DNA of 64,000 nucleotides from Cricetomys ansorgei (Eukaryota > Chordata > Mammalia > Rodentia > Nesomyidae), in assembly GCA_026225945.1 (NCBI GenBank), contig JAMJFZ010001258.1, forward strand, positions 13,809,001 to 13,873,000. The letters run 5' to 3'. This document shows, piece by piece, positions 32,467-44,161 of this stretch (position 1 is its first letter; every line of letters starts with the position of its first letter). The notes below the pieces were generated by a model. It worked only from the letters and a program-made list of their open reading frames with translations, had not been told where the DNA came from and searched no databases. The translations under genes and the position numbers were made by a program.

Positions 32467-33777
32467 AATCCTCTTCCAACTAAAAATGTGCAATGTCTAA
32501 GGTATCATTAAAAGTTGAGTAAGGATAAAGAAATGGCTTCATTGGAAGGAATTATCTATTTCTTTCCAACACTAATCTAAGCACTACTATAAAGTCTCCA
32601 TGAGAAAAACCCAAAACAATATCCTCTCACTAATTATATTACCTGTCTTCCAGCTCTACAGATATGGGGTTCATTAAAGATAGGTTTCACACAAGAAAGC
32701 CACAGTGAGAGGGCTGTCTCTTCTCAGATCAGTTATGGGTTAAAATTGAGGCAGCAAATTTATCCCCAGAGACATATGCCTGACACAAAGTTGAGATTCA
32801 CAAGAGTCCCTTTGAATTTTCCTTACCTCTAAGTGCTGTATAACTGATATTCACTGAATTCTGATATTTGTATGAATAAAAATGAAGGGATTTAGCAAAT
32901 CTTGTTCCTGCACACAGTTGTCAAAAAAAATCTGACCTTTAGAACAGGAAAAAGAGGGGGATTTACAGATTTAAAGAAGAGGCAGTGGCTGTCTGCTGTA
33001 TAACAAACCTTTGAAAAATTATGAAGCAGTGAAAATCCCCTACAGGTCCCAACAAAATGTGTCCAATTTGCATTCCAGCAAAGCTTTCCATACATACCAC
33101 TTGGCTCCTGTGTATACTTCCAGGCAAATAAAGCCCAAGGAATAATCCCACTGGGACCCAAGTCTGATCTCTGATATATTACAGCTACATAGCTCCAGAC
33201 CTAGCTCCACAAACTGCCTTTTTGGTTCCAAATAACTAAATCAAACTCATTCTGATAAGCTTTGAAAACAGGGAATGTGAGGAGTGGTTTAATGAATGTT
33301 ACAACTCAACCTATTACAGACCACAGCACGTTACAGAAACGGGGGGAGGGTAGTGGTTCTTATGCTTTTCACATCCCCAAATCTCTCAAGACCAAATCCA
33401 GACATACCTGTCATTCACCACACCTGACTTATTCAAAGCCTGACTTTGATCTAATGGTTAGGATGCATTTGAAACTCAATGCCAGTATATACTGATGGGC
33501 AGAGGAATATTGCAGTGACTACCATCTGCTGACTTTGAAACTGGTTCAAATTTATTGAACAACAAAAAAGGCAACCAACAGTAGTATTAAATACTCAAAG
33601 ATATTCTGATTTAAGGTATTTTAAGGAGCTACATAGCAAACATTAAGTACTTAAAAAACAATCTTTCTAAAGGTTAGAAAAATAATCACTCAACATATAA
33701 ATTGGAAAGAACACTGCTAAGACAAAAGGAGAAACATATTTCTAGAGAAAAGCAAGGAACCAGTATTTCCAGTTTAC
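32467..33777. other. 1.3 kb SINE-free unique block
   Basis: No recognised repeat. A 77-codon ORF at 33262-33495 and several minus-strand ORFs of 60-90 codons overlap one another and show no domain. Confidence 0.5.
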
Positions 33778-33821
33778 CCTCCTTCCTTCTTTCCTTTCTT
33801 CCTTTTCTCCTAATCCCTTTC

Positions 33822-33962
33822 TGGACACCAGGTCTCACTATGTAGCCCTGACTAGCCTAGAACTTACTATGTAAATCAGGCTGGCCTTGAACTTGCAGCA
33901 ATCTTCTTGCCTCTGCCTCCCAAGTGCTTGAATTGTACGCATGCAACACCATACTTGGCTAG
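33822..33962 (-). mobile_element. B1 SINE
   Basis: ggtctcactatgtagccctg, caggctggccttgaacttgc and tgcctctgcctcccaagtgc. Preceded by a CCTT tract at 33778-33812. Confidence 0.85.
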
Positions 33963-34192
33963 AGTTTTAATACCAGTAGCAGTGGAAGGGCTGAGGATAT
34001 AATCCAGTTATAGAGTAGTAAGACTGCATTAACTGTATATATTAGGTCCTGGGTTTGACTGGTGGACCCGAACTCGTTTATTCCAAGGGATCACCCCGAT
34101 AAACAGCCTCTTTTACCAGGGAAGGGCGAGGGAGCCTTAATTAGCATGGGCTGGAAAGCAGTAGAAGTCAAGGCCAAGTTTTGACCACTGGC

Positions 34193-34226
<34 letters not shown>
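34193..34226. repeat. (CA)n microsatellite
   Basis: About 17 CA units. Confidence 0.95.
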
Positions 34227-34229
<3 letters not shown>

Positions 34230-34322
34230 ACACATAGTAGTAACAACTGAAATACGATATCCTAAAAAGAACCAATCACACATCAGAAAATGAGTTAACT
34301 CCCTCTTTAGGTTCTTCTGTGG

Positions 34323-34395
34323 CCAAGAGTGTATGTAGTTCAGTGGTAGAGTACTTGCCTAGCATGTACAAACTGAGTTTGATACTAACATTATT
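34323..34395 (+). mobile_element. ID-type SINE
   Basis: tatgtagttcagtggtagag and gtacttgcctagcatgtaca. Confidence 0.7.
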
Positions 34396-34562
34396 GTCAA
34401 TGAGAGAAAGACTGATTTTTATAAGCAGGCAGATAAAGTGAAAAATCTTCAAGCAAACCGAGACTGTTGTATAGTTAGCAAGATTCAGACTATGATGGTG
34501 GTCTAGGAATCTAATGCAGATAAACCAGAAATAACATCCCAAGCCTCAAAACCCTCCCCCCC

Positions 34563-34700
34563 TTTTTTTGAGATGGGGTCTCACTATGTAGACATGGCTG
34601 GACTAGAAATCACTGTGTAAACTGACTGACCTTGAACTCACAGAGATCCTGCCTCTACTTCCCAAGTGCTGGGATCAAAAGTGTGTGCCATCAACCCAGC
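34563..34700 (-). mobile_element. B1 SINE
   Basis: gagatggggtctcactatgt, ttgaactcacagagatcctg and gtgctgggatcaaaagtgtg. Confidence 0.8.
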
Positions 34701-34829
34701 AACTTTTTCTGTGTTTTACAAGTCAGAGTTCAACCCCATCTGAATATTCAATCTAAACTATGATCACTGTATTTGCTTTAAATTGTGGTAATTTAAATTG
34801 TGGTAATCGTCTGTTGTTATTGCTGTTTT

Positions 34830-34905
34830 TAAGTTCTGGGGACTGAACCCAAGGTCTTAAGCATAATAAGCAAGTGCTTTAACAACTGAGTTACACCTCT
34901 AACCC
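34830..34905 (-). mobile_element. ID-type SINE
   Basis: ggggactgaacccaaggtct and aacaactgagttacacctct. Confidence 0.7.
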
Positions 34906-34922
34906 AAAAACTTATTTTCTTA

Positions 34923-35077
34923 ATTTTTTTTTTTTTTTTGAGACAGGATTTCTCTGTTGTAACTCTGGCTGTCCTGGAACTCACTCTGTAGACCAGGCTG
35001 GCCTCGAACTCACAGAGATCCACCTGCCTCTGCCTCCTGAGTGCTGGGAATAAAAGCGTGTGCCACCACTGCCTGGT
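34923..35077 (-). mobile_element. B1 SINE, well preserved
   Basis: A T17-type tail, gagacaggatttctctgttg, tctgtagaccaggctggcct and gccaccactgcctggtt. Among the least diverged B1s here. Confidence 0.9.
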
Positions 35078-35305
35078 TAGTCTCAATTCTTAAGCACAAA
35101 ATTTTAAAACCTTAAAACACTAGGCCCCAAAGAGCAGCCCAGTTATTTCAAGAAAGACATTGCCAGGAGAACCAGAACCAGAAAGAGCTTTATTAACAAA
35201 GTCCAATCAGGTCTCAAAAGCTTTTAAAGTTATGTTTTGTTTTGTTTTGTTTTTTAAAAAAAAAAAAAAAAAAAGGGCTGGAGACATAGGTCGGAGTACA
35301 TGTCT

Positions 35306-35900
35306 ATCATGTTTAAAGAAAACAAGTATTGGTAAGAATGTGGAGAAATAGGAACCTTTCTGCACTTACGAGAATGTAAAATGATGGTTTTGTCGCCAAG
35401 GAAAACCATTTGGCAGTTCCTCCCAAAGTTAAACATAGAATTGCCTTATGACCCGGCAATTCCATTCCTAAGTATATGCCCGAACTGAGAACAGGTAGTG
35501 GGCACAAGTGTTCTGAGCAGCACTACTCATAACAGTCAAGACAGAAGCAATCCAAATGCTCATAAAGAGCTGACAGGTAAACATACATGATAAAATATTT
35601 ATTATTTAGCCATAAGAAAGAATGAAGGGTTGGGAATGTAGCTCAGTTGATAGAGTACAAAGTTTGTATGATGCGCTAGCCTTAATCCCCAGTGCTAAAA
35701 ATAAATAAAATTTAAAAAAGAATAAAATACTGATTTATACAATTTATATAGATAGGCTTCAAAAAATTATATCAAATAAAAGAGGCTAGGCAAAAAAAAA
35801 AGTCATTTAGTATGATTTCATTTGTATATTTTTTTCTCCCTTCTATATGATTCCATTTATATAAAATCCATTGAGACAGAAACGCAGATTGGTGAGCCAG
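35306..35900 (+). mobile_element. L1M-type L1 3' end fossil, split by ID
   Basis: aagaatgtggagaaatagga, ccttatgacccggcaattcc, aggtagtgggcacaagtgt and, after the ID, gtatgatttcatttgtatat with attgagacagaaacgcagat match the ORF2 end and 3' UTR of an old mammalian L1. No functional ORF. Confidence 0.75.
35631..35720 (+). mobile_element. ID-type SINE inside L1M
   Basis: gggaatgtagctcagttgat, tagagtac and aatccccagtgctaaaaata. Good internal promoter boxes. Confidence 0.8.
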
Positions 35901-36020
35901 AATTTAGCACAGTAATAAAATGATTTCTTATCAATGAGTGGCTCTGGGTTCAATCCTCAGTACAGCAAATATATACTAAATGCTGAATGAAATGCCTATT
36001 TCATTTAAAACATTAGTTTT

Positions 36021-36178
36021 GCTGGGCAGTGGTGGTGCACGCCTTTAATCCTAGCACCCCGGAAGCAGAGGCAGGCAGATCTCTGTGAGTTTAAGGCCAG
36101 CCTGGTCTACAGAGTGAGTTCCAGGACAGCCAGAGTTACAATGGAGAAACCATGTCTAAAAACAAACAAACAGAAAGC
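36021..36178 (+). mobile_element. B1 SINE with target duplication
   Basis: gctgggcagtggtggtgcac, gcctggtctacagagtgagt and gagttacaatggagaaacc. aaacattagtttt is repeated at 36008-36020 and 36179-36191. Confidence 0.95.
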
Positions 36179-36212
36179 AAACATTAGTTTTATCCTATAT
36201 AAATTTTACCTT

Positions 36213-36293
36213 AGACCTAGGGCTACAGTTCAGTAGTAGAGTGCTTGCCTAGCGTTTATGAGGCCCTAGGTTCCATGCCTAAGAATTAGCACT
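36213..36293 (+). mobile_element. ID-type SINE
   Basis: ctacagttcagtagtagagt, gcttgcctagcgtttatgag. Confidence 0.7.
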
Positions 36294-36373
36294 AGAAAAG
36301 CAAAATAATATCGCTCCTTTATTTTATTTATTTATTTGATTTTATTAGTAGCAGTATCAGATTTGTGTTTGTT

Positions 36374-36450
36374 TGCAATGTTGGGGATTGAACCCAGGGC
36401 TTTGTATGTGGGAGGCAATCATTCTATCACTAGGCAACACCTCCATCTCG
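36374..36450 (-). mobile_element. ID-type SINE
   Basis: gttggggattgaacccaggg and cactaggcaacacctccatc. Confidence 0.75.
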
Positions 36451-36454
36451 CCGT

Positions 36455-36671
36455 GAGATTTTTTTAAGTTATATTTTAATGTGAATGTGTGTGTGTCTAT
36501 GTGAATGTATACACATGCGTGGGTGCCACAGGAGCCAGAGAGAATGTCAGATGTTCTACAACCAGAGTTACAGGAAGTTGTGAGCTACCTCAAACGGTGC
36601 TAAGCACTGAACTTTGATGCTCTGGAAGAATAGCAAGTGTTCTTAACCATTAAACCATTTTTCTAACCCTG
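36455..36671 (-). mobile_element. B2-type SINE
   Basis: ttttaatgtgaatgtgtgtg, accagagttacaggaagttg and accattaaaccatttttct. Confidence 0.8.
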
Positions 36672-36697
36672 AGCTATTCTTAATAGTATCTAGGATT

Positions 36698-36850
36698 GCC
36701 AGATGGTGGTGGTACATGTCTTTACTCCCAGCACTTGGGAGGCAGACAGGTGGACCTCTGTGAGTTCAAGGCCAGCCTGGTCTACAGAGTGAGTTCCAGG
36801 ACAGCTGGAGTTACGAGAGAAACCCTGTCTCAAAAAACAAACAAACCAAA
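36698..36850 (+). mobile_element. B1 SINE
   Basis: agatggtggtggtacatgtc, gttcaaggccagcctggtct and cgagagaaaccctgtctca. Confidence 0.9.
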
Positions 36851-36860
36851 AACATTTACA

Positions 36861-38499
36861 GAGTGTTGGTAGGTAGACAGCCATCTTTAGTAACTCAGAT
36901 AACAGAGCTTGAAGAGTTAAGTTCTGTGGTAGAGCCTAGCTCCCAGAAACATCCCAGCTGTTTCCTGCCAGCTGGTGCTTCATGTCTGACTTTCAATAGA
37001 GTTGATTTTCTTTGTATGATTATTTTTACCTCTCAACCTGTCTTGTTTGAGGAAAGAATGGTTACTTTTTTAAGAGACTTTAAGCAGGTAAAGGCGTTAA
37101 GACTGTAAAAAATGAAATTTAAGTCATGGGTATTGCTATTTATTGGGTCCATTTCCCAACCTGTTGAAATAGATCTGATTTTTACGCCCAACTTCAAATG
37201 TAGGAAGAGACAGACAACCAGAGATAGAATTCAGCAAGTGCACCCAATCCCTGCCAACTCCTCTGGTGACCTCAGGGGGGAAAAGAAGAAGAAGAAAGCA
37301 AAAGTCCCAGAAGTACAGGAAATTGTTTCTCAGAGGAAAGACAACACTTCCTTTCCCAGAACAATCCATCTCCCACACTGACATCCTGCTCCTGCTATAT
37401 TTACCAATCCAAATCTGCCCATGAGAGACTTCCAGCTGCACCCTGCCACACGGTCCTGTCACTCAGCTGGACCTCTCAAAGGGGAATGTGTCCAGAGGGC
37501 AGAGCCTAGAAATCACTACACACTAATCCATGCTTCCTCTACTGCTAGCTTCAGAGTAAAGTGAGACAAAATACGGGCAGTATTACTCTCTGTTTATTTT
37601 GGAAGTGACTGGGGAGACAAGAGGAACTTCATTTTATATAGTTGCTAATTTTGACTGCTCTCATAGTAGCCAATGAGGGAGCGTGAACAATGAAAAGACT
37701 GAAAAGGGAAGTTAAAAATAACCTTGTTGATGCTAGCCAGCCAAGACACACCACTTAATATTTTCTTCCACCTTAACCCACTAGGATCAGTCTGTCAAGT
37801 CACCTTATTATAGGGGGAACTCTTCAGTTCTGAGCAGGCAGAGCCAATGAATAAAGCATGGGAGTGTTTCATTCACCCACTTCATCCTACTTTATAAGAC
37901 TCACTGGAAGGGGAAAGTCCAAACAAGATCTGACTCCCATTTCCTGTTTTAGTGGCTCTGTGTGCACAGTGTTTCTCTCCCACTTCAGTGGAGAGAATTT
38001 CTTTTCTTTTGCCCATTTCTATCTGTTCTTCCTTACTGTCTGCCTCTCTAGCTAATTTTCTTTCCTTATTTACCTTTCTCTTTGCTTTTAATGGACAAGG
38101 TTTCCCCAATAAAACATGTCCAGTATCTGATGAGGTTTACAAAAGTAATGGTCATATCTGTAGCCTATTTTTGACAGCAAAGATACTCAAAAGCAATACT
38201 TTTTAAGGTAGAGTTAAGTATACTAATGAGATCCTCAAAAGCAAGATAAGAAAATAAAGGGAAAATATAGGCAAACAGGATAAGGTAATAGAAAAAGAGA
38301 AGAGGAAATGATTTTCTAATCTTTTCTAATCATTCCTCTTCAGGTTCAAGGGTCAGGGATACTTCTAAACCTTATAGATTTTTAAAAGATTATGTAGAAT
38401 TTCTCAGTAAACTCAACTAAACCTTTTTAAGTGTTCTCAGATTAGAAGTAGAAATAGGAGGATGAATTTATAGCCAATTCCACTTATTAAAAGAAGGGA
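36861..38499. other. 1.6 kb SINE-free unique block
   Basis: No recognised repeat. Overlapping ORFs of 65-108 codons on both strands (for example 37136-37462 minus) lack motifs. A purine run lies at 37279-37298. Confidence 0.5.
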
Positions 38500-38595
38500 T
38501 GCCTGAAGATGTGTCTCAGTAGTGGGCTCTTGCATGCTTTTAACTTGGGCAAGACTACTGGGTTTAATGTACCACCACCAAAAATAAATAAATAG
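38500..38595 (+). mobile_element. ID-type SINE (diverged)
   Basis: gaagatgtgtctcagtagtg, ctactgggtttaatgtacca and an AAAT-rich end. Confidence 0.55.
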
Positions 38596-38649
38596 AAAAA
38601 GAAGTGAATCATATGTCTGTTGTCATTCTGACTTACAAAACAAGCATTT

Positions 38650-38795
38650 GGCCAGGCGGTGATGGTGCATGTGTTTAATTCTAGCACTCTGGAAGAAGCA
38701 GAGAACAGCGGATCTCTTAATTAGAGGCCAGACTGGTCTACAGAGGGAATTCCAAGATAGCCAGGACTACACAGAAAACCCCTGTTTTGAACAGA
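38650..38795 (+). mobile_element. B1 SINE
   Basis: ggccaggcggtgatggtgca and gccaggactacacagaaaac. Confidence 0.8.
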
Positions 38796-38914
38796 AGAAA
38801 AAAAAACAACCCACAAGCATTTGTGCTTTTGGCTAAGGCAGAAAAATGCCATTGGGTAACGCTAACATAATCTTAGGAAATGTATCAAGTTCCCAGGCCA
38901 GCCTCATCGAGACA

Positions 38915-39113
38915 ATTATTTATTTATTTGTGCATGTATGGGTGTTTTACCTGCATGTATGTCTGTGCACCATATGTATGAGGTGCCTGTGGAGGCCAGA
39001 AGAGGCTGCTCAATCCCCTATAATATTGAAGTTACAGTAGTTGTGAGGAAATCAAACCTGGGTTCTCTAGAAGAGCAGACAGTCCTTAACTACTGCAGCC
39101 CTCTCGCCAAGCC
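38915..39113 (-). mobile_element. B2-type SINE
   Basis: gggtgttttacctgcatgta, tgtggaggccagaagaggct and caaacctgggttctctagaa. Confidence 0.85.
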
Positions 39114-39142
39114 AAATCTTTTTATAAACCTCAAAACTGTGT

Positions 39143-39277
39143 TTGTTTTGTTCTTCTGAAACAAAGTCTCATATAGCCCAGGCTGGCCTCAAACTTGCTA
39201 TGTAGCTGACAGGGCAACCCTAATCTGATCTACTTTTTAAGTGCTGGGATTACAGACATGTACCACCATGTCTAGCT
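39143..39277 (-). mobile_element. B1 SINE
   Basis: tagcccaggctggcctcaaa and gtgctgggattacagacatg. Confidence 0.8.
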
Positions 39278-40054
39278 TCAAAACTTCTTGTAGTCAGTAA
39301 ATTTTTAAAATTTCTTATCAAGTTATTTTTGGGGGGAACTAAACATCAATTTATTTGATGCATTTTATATTTAGCAGTTATATTTCCCATAGAATGAAAA
39401 GTCACCAATTTGGTAAAGTGCTTCATTGGCAAATAGCTGTCGTAAGACCCACACACCTACCAAAGAAAAAGAGAAAAGGTCCCGCCTCCCCAGTCATTCA
39501 GTCATTGTATAAGGTCAGCAGGGCGAATGGACAGCCTAACACTGCAGTGTTGCGCAGCTCTTGACCTGCCATTCATTTTCAACATGTAAGATCACAGAGA
39601 AACATCTGCATTTCTAAGACTTTCGCCGGTTATATGTTTAAAGCCAGAAAGTACACAGGCAGGCTTCACCCAGGAAGCGCCACTGCTTCTGAGTTGGCAC
39701 ATCACAGTAGGGCACATTCTGTAAGAAGTTCTTTCCCAGGACCAGTCTTGGTGCACTGTGGGCAGTGTGAATGCTTGCTTGTTTAACAGACGTTCTGAAC
39801 GATAGTTTAGCACTGGGGCCTATTTTCATCAGCTCTTCTGTTTTCTCTGGTGAAGTCTAACTTTTATGATTTTTTTTTTTAATTCTTCATTATCTTTACT
39901 CTGGCTGCTTCTAATGCAGTCTTGTCATTTTAAAAAAACATTTTGTCTGGTTCTATCCAATATTTTGAAGAGCTGTAAAACCTTGGAGGTTGACCCATGA
40001 CTCCCCATGCCACTCAGACACTAAATTTTTTATTCCATCAAAAGAACAGCAACA
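39278..40054. other. 780 bases without a recognised gene or repeat
   Basis: Unique sequence. ORFs of 60-75 codons on both strands at 39355-39829 are short and without motifs. Confidence 0.5.
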
Positions 40055-40165
40055 CCACTGGGCATGTTGGTGTACTACTAAATCCCATCCCAGTACTTGG
40101 GAGACTAAGATCTTGAATTCAAAACCAGCCTGAACATCACAGTGAGTCTCCATCTTCCAACAGAT
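40055..40165 (+). mobile_element. B1 SINE (diverged)
   Basis: actgggcatgttggtgtact and ccagtacttgggagactaag. Confidence 0.65.
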
Positions 40166-40175
40166 CAAATGAAGA

Positions 40176-40413
40176 AAGGAGCTAAGGGTATAACTCAGTT
40201 GGTAAAGTGCTTGCTCAGCATGCAAAAAGTCCTAGGTTCAATCCCCAGCAACACATAAGTCAGGCAGGGTGGTTCATGCCTACAATCCCAACACTCAGAA
40301 GGTAGAGACAGGGGGATCAGAAATTCAAGGTCATCCTCAGGTATACAATGAATTTGAGGCTAGTCTGGACTATATGAGACCCTATCCCCTGCCCTCCAAA
40401 AAAAAAAAAAAAG
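40176..40413 (+). mobile_element. B4-type composite (ID + B1)
   Basis: ID part gggtataactcagttggtaa and ctaggttcaatccccagcaa; B1 part ggcagggtggttcatgccta, with an A14-type tail. Confidence 0.75.
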
Positions 40414-40734
40414 AAAGACTACTCAAAATTCACTTCCATAAATGGCTATTAGTTCCAAGAAACAAGTAGTACCCATATATTAAAGAATCCATGTAACACT
40501 TGATCAAGCGACTAAAACTACTATCATTTGTAAATGGCAACTATGAATATGACAACCTAAAAGGGTCACTGTATTAACAGTGACATGTAGATTCATGCCA
40601 AATATATATAATCTGAATCTAATTATGAGGAAACATTTAAAACAGTGAGAAATATCAAAAGGTAGGAACAAATAGAGTAGATGGACAATAGATCTATGAA
40701 CCTGATCTATAATTATAAAAAATGTCACTGTCAT
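40414..40734. other. No recognised gene or repeat
   Basis: About 320 bases of AT-rich unique sequence. Confidence 0.5.
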
Positions 40735-40830
40735 AACCAGGAGTGATGGCACATGTCTTTAATCTTGGGAATCTTTAACACTTGGGAAGCAGAGGCAGAA
40801 GGACCTCTATGAGCTTAAGGTCAGCCTTCC
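40735..40830 (+). mobile_element. B1 SINE, 3' truncated
   Basis: gtgatggcacatgtctttaa and acacttgggaagcagaggca. It stops where the MaLR 5' LTR remnant begins. Confidence 0.7.
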
Positions 40831-41089
40831 TACTGTGGGCGGTACCACCGCTGGGCAGGTGGTCTTGGACAGTATAAGAAATATACTGGCTGGCAGACTA
40901 TTAAGAAGCATTCAACCATGGTTTATGTTTCAGTTCCTGCCTTCAGGTTCCTGCCTTAAAAGTTCCTGCCCTGATTTCCCTCAGTGATAGAGCATGACCT
41001 GAGAGCTATAAGTTGAAATAAAACCTTTTCTCCCAAAGTTACTTTTGGTTACAGTGTTCTAGCATAACAACAGAAAAGAAACTAATACA
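40831..41089 (+). mobile_element. MaLR 5' LTR, truncated at its 5' end
   Basis: gggcaggtggtcttggacag, ccctcagtgatagagcatga and gttgaaataaaaccttttct (AATAAA), ending aactaatacag. About the first third is missing. Confidence 0.8.
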
Positions 41090-41397
41090 GAAATTGGTAT
41101 CAGGAGTGGGCTGTGACAGATCTGAGAACTTTTTTTTTTTTGGTGGGGGGGAATGATTATGGAGGAGTTTCTAACTTAGGGCTAGAAAACCCATGTGTTC
41201 AGACCTTAATGAGATATAGGGGGAAATAAGATAACACTGAGATGGACAATGGGTATATACAGCTCAGTCCATAATTTAAAAAAAAGAAAGTCAAATTAAA
41301 GACTTTGAAGTCTGAAGATGATGGAAATCTGGTTTGTGAAATTTCATTGGAAAGTTTGAGAGGTCCTAAAATACTCCTATTGGGAAATTGATTTTTT

Positions 41398-41520
41398 TGT
41401 TTGTTTGTTTTTGTTTTGTTTTTCAAGACAGAGTTTCTTTATGGTAACTCTGGCTGTCCTGGAACTCATTCCGTAGACCAGGCTGACCTCGAACTCACAA
41501 AGATTCACCTGAATCTGAGG
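41398..41520 (-). mobile_element. B1 SINE fragment inside MaLR
   Basis: ttttgttttgtttttcaaga, atggtaactctggctgtcct and cgtagaccaggctgacctcg. Confidence 0.85.
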
Positions 41521-42320
41521 TTCTGGTCATCTAGAGCTCAAACAACTAATGTGAAATCTTTGCTTTTCTGGGACAGTTGATAATGATCACCTGGGGCTGA
41601 AGAATCAGTTGTAATAAGAAGAGACCAGCGTTTCTAAAGCAAAATCTTCTGGGGAGTGTTTCCTCAGGATCAGTGTACAGAAGCTGTGCTCCAAATGGGA
41701 ACAAGGCTGTACCTCACACTGCAGCTGAAGGTAGTAATATGTAAGTTTCCCAGGTGGTACTGGTTTTAAAGGCATGAAGGGGTCATGGGGAGCAGCTGAG
41801 ACTTGGCACTGTGAGAGGCCACTGGTGAATTTGGAGGCTCTGTAGAAGTAGGAGCCCCAGGTATGAAGTAGTCATTGAGAGAAGCTAAGACTTGGTACTT
41901 AGGTAGAGTCAAAGTCCTGGAAGAGAGCCCAGAAGAGGCTTTTGGTGAAGGTGCGGCCCAGTTGCAGCAGAGATTACAGCATTTTGGAGATGCCAGTACC
42001 ATGGAACAAAACACCAAGGATAGCAAACTGTGGAGTAGAGCCATCCTGAGCCTACGAGACAAGCTGTACATGCTGTGGATGGCAGAGCCAGAAGTAGGAT
42101 TGCCAAGGCCCTCTGGAGTCCAGAGGATCTTGAGTGGGTTCCAGACATCAAGCACTAAACTTTTTTCACTGTTGAATTTGGAGTTTTGCTTTGATCTGAA
42201 TGTAATTGTGTCTTGGTTCTTTAATTCTTGGACTAAGAAAAGTATGTAACTTATTTTTTATTTTACAGGAGCCCTTTGAACTTTTAGAGAGACTTTAGAG
42301 TTTTAGAGAGACCTTTGGAT

Positions 42321-42330
42321 TATCTATCTA

Positions 42331-42393
<63 letters not shown>
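42321..42393. repeat. (TATC)n tetranucleotide
   Basis: About 18 units, one early interruption (ctaattatc), abutting the T-tail side of the next B1. Confidence 0.95.
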
Positions 42394-42530
42394 GAGTCAG
42401 GGTTTCTCTGTGTAGCCTTGGCTGTCCTGGTACTGGTTCTGTAGACCAGGCTGGCTTCAAACTCAAGAGATCACCTACCTCTGGTCTCCCAAATGCTGTG
42501 ATTAAAGGCATGTGCTGCCACTAACCAGCA
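42394..42530 (-). mobile_element. B1 SINE inside MaLR
   Basis: gtcagggtttctctgtgtag, ttctgtagaccaggctggct and gattaaaggcatgtgctgcc. Confidence 0.85.
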
Positions 42531-42742
42531 ACTTTGGATATTTTGAAGAGACTGAAATTTTAAAGAAAATTTTTAAAAACTGGGACTTTTAAGAGTTGGA
42601 ATGTTTTATATTGTGATATTAATATAAACATGACACATTAGGAACAAATGACAAAAGAAAAGTTATAGTTAGTAATAATATATGTAAAACTATAAAATAA
42701 TACAGTTAATGTGCCTGTATGTCAAGTTGATAAGCGGTTAAT

Positions 42743-43130
42743 TGTCCTGGTTGGTTTCTGTCAACTTGACACAAACCTAGACATATCTGGGAAGAGGAAA
42801 TCTTAATCGAGAAAACGCCTTCGTAAGATTTTTCTAGAGGCAAATCTGTACAGCATTTTCTTTATTAATATTGACGTGGGAGGGCCCGGGCCCAGCCCAC
42901 TGTGGGCAATGTTTCCCCTGGGCACGTGGTCTTGAGCAAGCCACCAGGAACAAGCCAGTAAGGAGCACTCCTTCATGGGGTCTGCTTCAGTTCCTGCCTC
43001 CAGGTTCCTACCCTGATTCTCTCAATGATGGAGTGTGACCTGAGAGATGCAAGATGAAATAAACTCTTTCCTCCCTAATTTGCTTTTGGTCTTGGTGTTT
43101 TATCACCGTAGTATAACCTTAACTAAGACA
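42743..43130 (+). mobile_element. MaLR (ORR1-type) 3' LTR
   Basis: Starts tgtcctggttggtttctgtc and ends ccttaactaagaca, with acttgacacaaacctagaca, cccagcccactgtgggcaat and gatgaaataaactctttcct (AATAAA). It is 388 bases and complete. Confidence 0.85.
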
Positions 43131-43389
43131 AACATTAATGGTAAATTATTGGATCAACATTAAATTTCTTGAACTTGATAACTGAACTTAGATTAAGTGA
43201 AAATACCTTTGTTCTCTAGGAAATGTACACGTAAGTATTAAGGTGTATATGATTTATTTCTTAAATTGTTTAGAAAAAAATAACTACATGCACACATGTG
43301 TATAGTGAGAAGGAAACAACAAAATCAACTAGTAAAGGGCATATGGGAGGCCTCTGTATTAACTTTACAACTTATTTGTTAGTTGAAAT

Positions 43390-43542
43390 TGCTGGCAAGG
43401 CCTGATGGCACAAACCTGCCCTCCCAGCACTGGGAAGGATGAGGCAGGAGGACTGCTATGCGTTTGAGGGCAGCCTGAGCTATAGAGTAAGTTCCAGGCC
43501 AGCACAGCTATAAAGCAAACCTTGTCTCAATAAACAAAACAA
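43390..43542 (+). mobile_element. B1 SINE
   Basis: gcaaggcctgatggcacaaa, ggcaggaggactgctatgcg and ccttgtctcaataaacaaaa. Confidence 0.75.
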
Positions 43543-44141
43543 AAAATTATTTCAAAACAAGATTCTAAAAACTACATATTACTACCAGTTGGTTTGATTA
43601 AAATATCCTAACATCAATCAGGTAAATGAGGGTGAAATGATCTCCGGAGAGGACACAAGCCAGCTTTCTCTTTACCTTTGGCTTTTGGAGAAAGACTATA
43701 CTAACATAAACATTTCCTTTATCTTCTCTCAGTCCACACACCCATCCCGTTTTATGTGATTACTTGAGCCTGTAGTCTTCCCAGGACCCTGTAATATCCC
43801 CATCCCCCACAACATACTATTTCCTAAAACAGGCACTAGTGGTTTTCTTCCTCATAGAACCTAGAGATCAGAATGAGTCTTTAAAATCCTGAAATGAGGC
43901 TGATATGCTAATCGTGTGCTCAACTGGGAGGATTAATGAGCCTTATTTGGATTCTGACAAGTCCATTTTCCCTGCAATTGTTTTCCCTACAATCTGTCCA
44001 GGTGAGCTGAACCAAGGACTTTTCTTCCTAGGCAGAGCAAACTAGGATTCTCCACCAAAGTCACCAGGCCTGCTCATAAAACGTATTCACCTGTAGTGAA
44101 TGTTAGAGTATTAACACTGAACACTGGGTGCAGAATCACAC
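43543..44141. other. 600 bases without a recognised gene or repeat
   Basis: Unique intronic sequence. Confidence 0.5.
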
Positions 44142-44161
44142 GGGGTGGGGGGGGGGGGGGG
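44142..44161. repeat. Poly(G) run
   Basis: GGGG, T, then about 15 Gs, followed by a purine (GAGAGAAGAAAAG) tract. Confidence 0.9.

Larger units (their letters stand above)
41090..42742 (+). mobile_element. MaLR internal region
   Basis: Begins gaaattggtatcaggagtgg, the conserved start of ORR1/MT-type internal sequence next to the LTR. ORFs of 124 codons (plus, 41875-42249) and 129 codons (minus, 41766-42155) lie here, but MaLR internals are known to be non-coding, so they are taken as chance. It contains a B1 fragment, a (TATC)n and a further B1. Confidence 0.75.

Noticed and set aside
41766..42249. Overlapping 129-codon (minus) and 124-codon (plus) ORFs
   Set aside because: Both lie in the internal region of a MaLR element, which is known to be non-coding.
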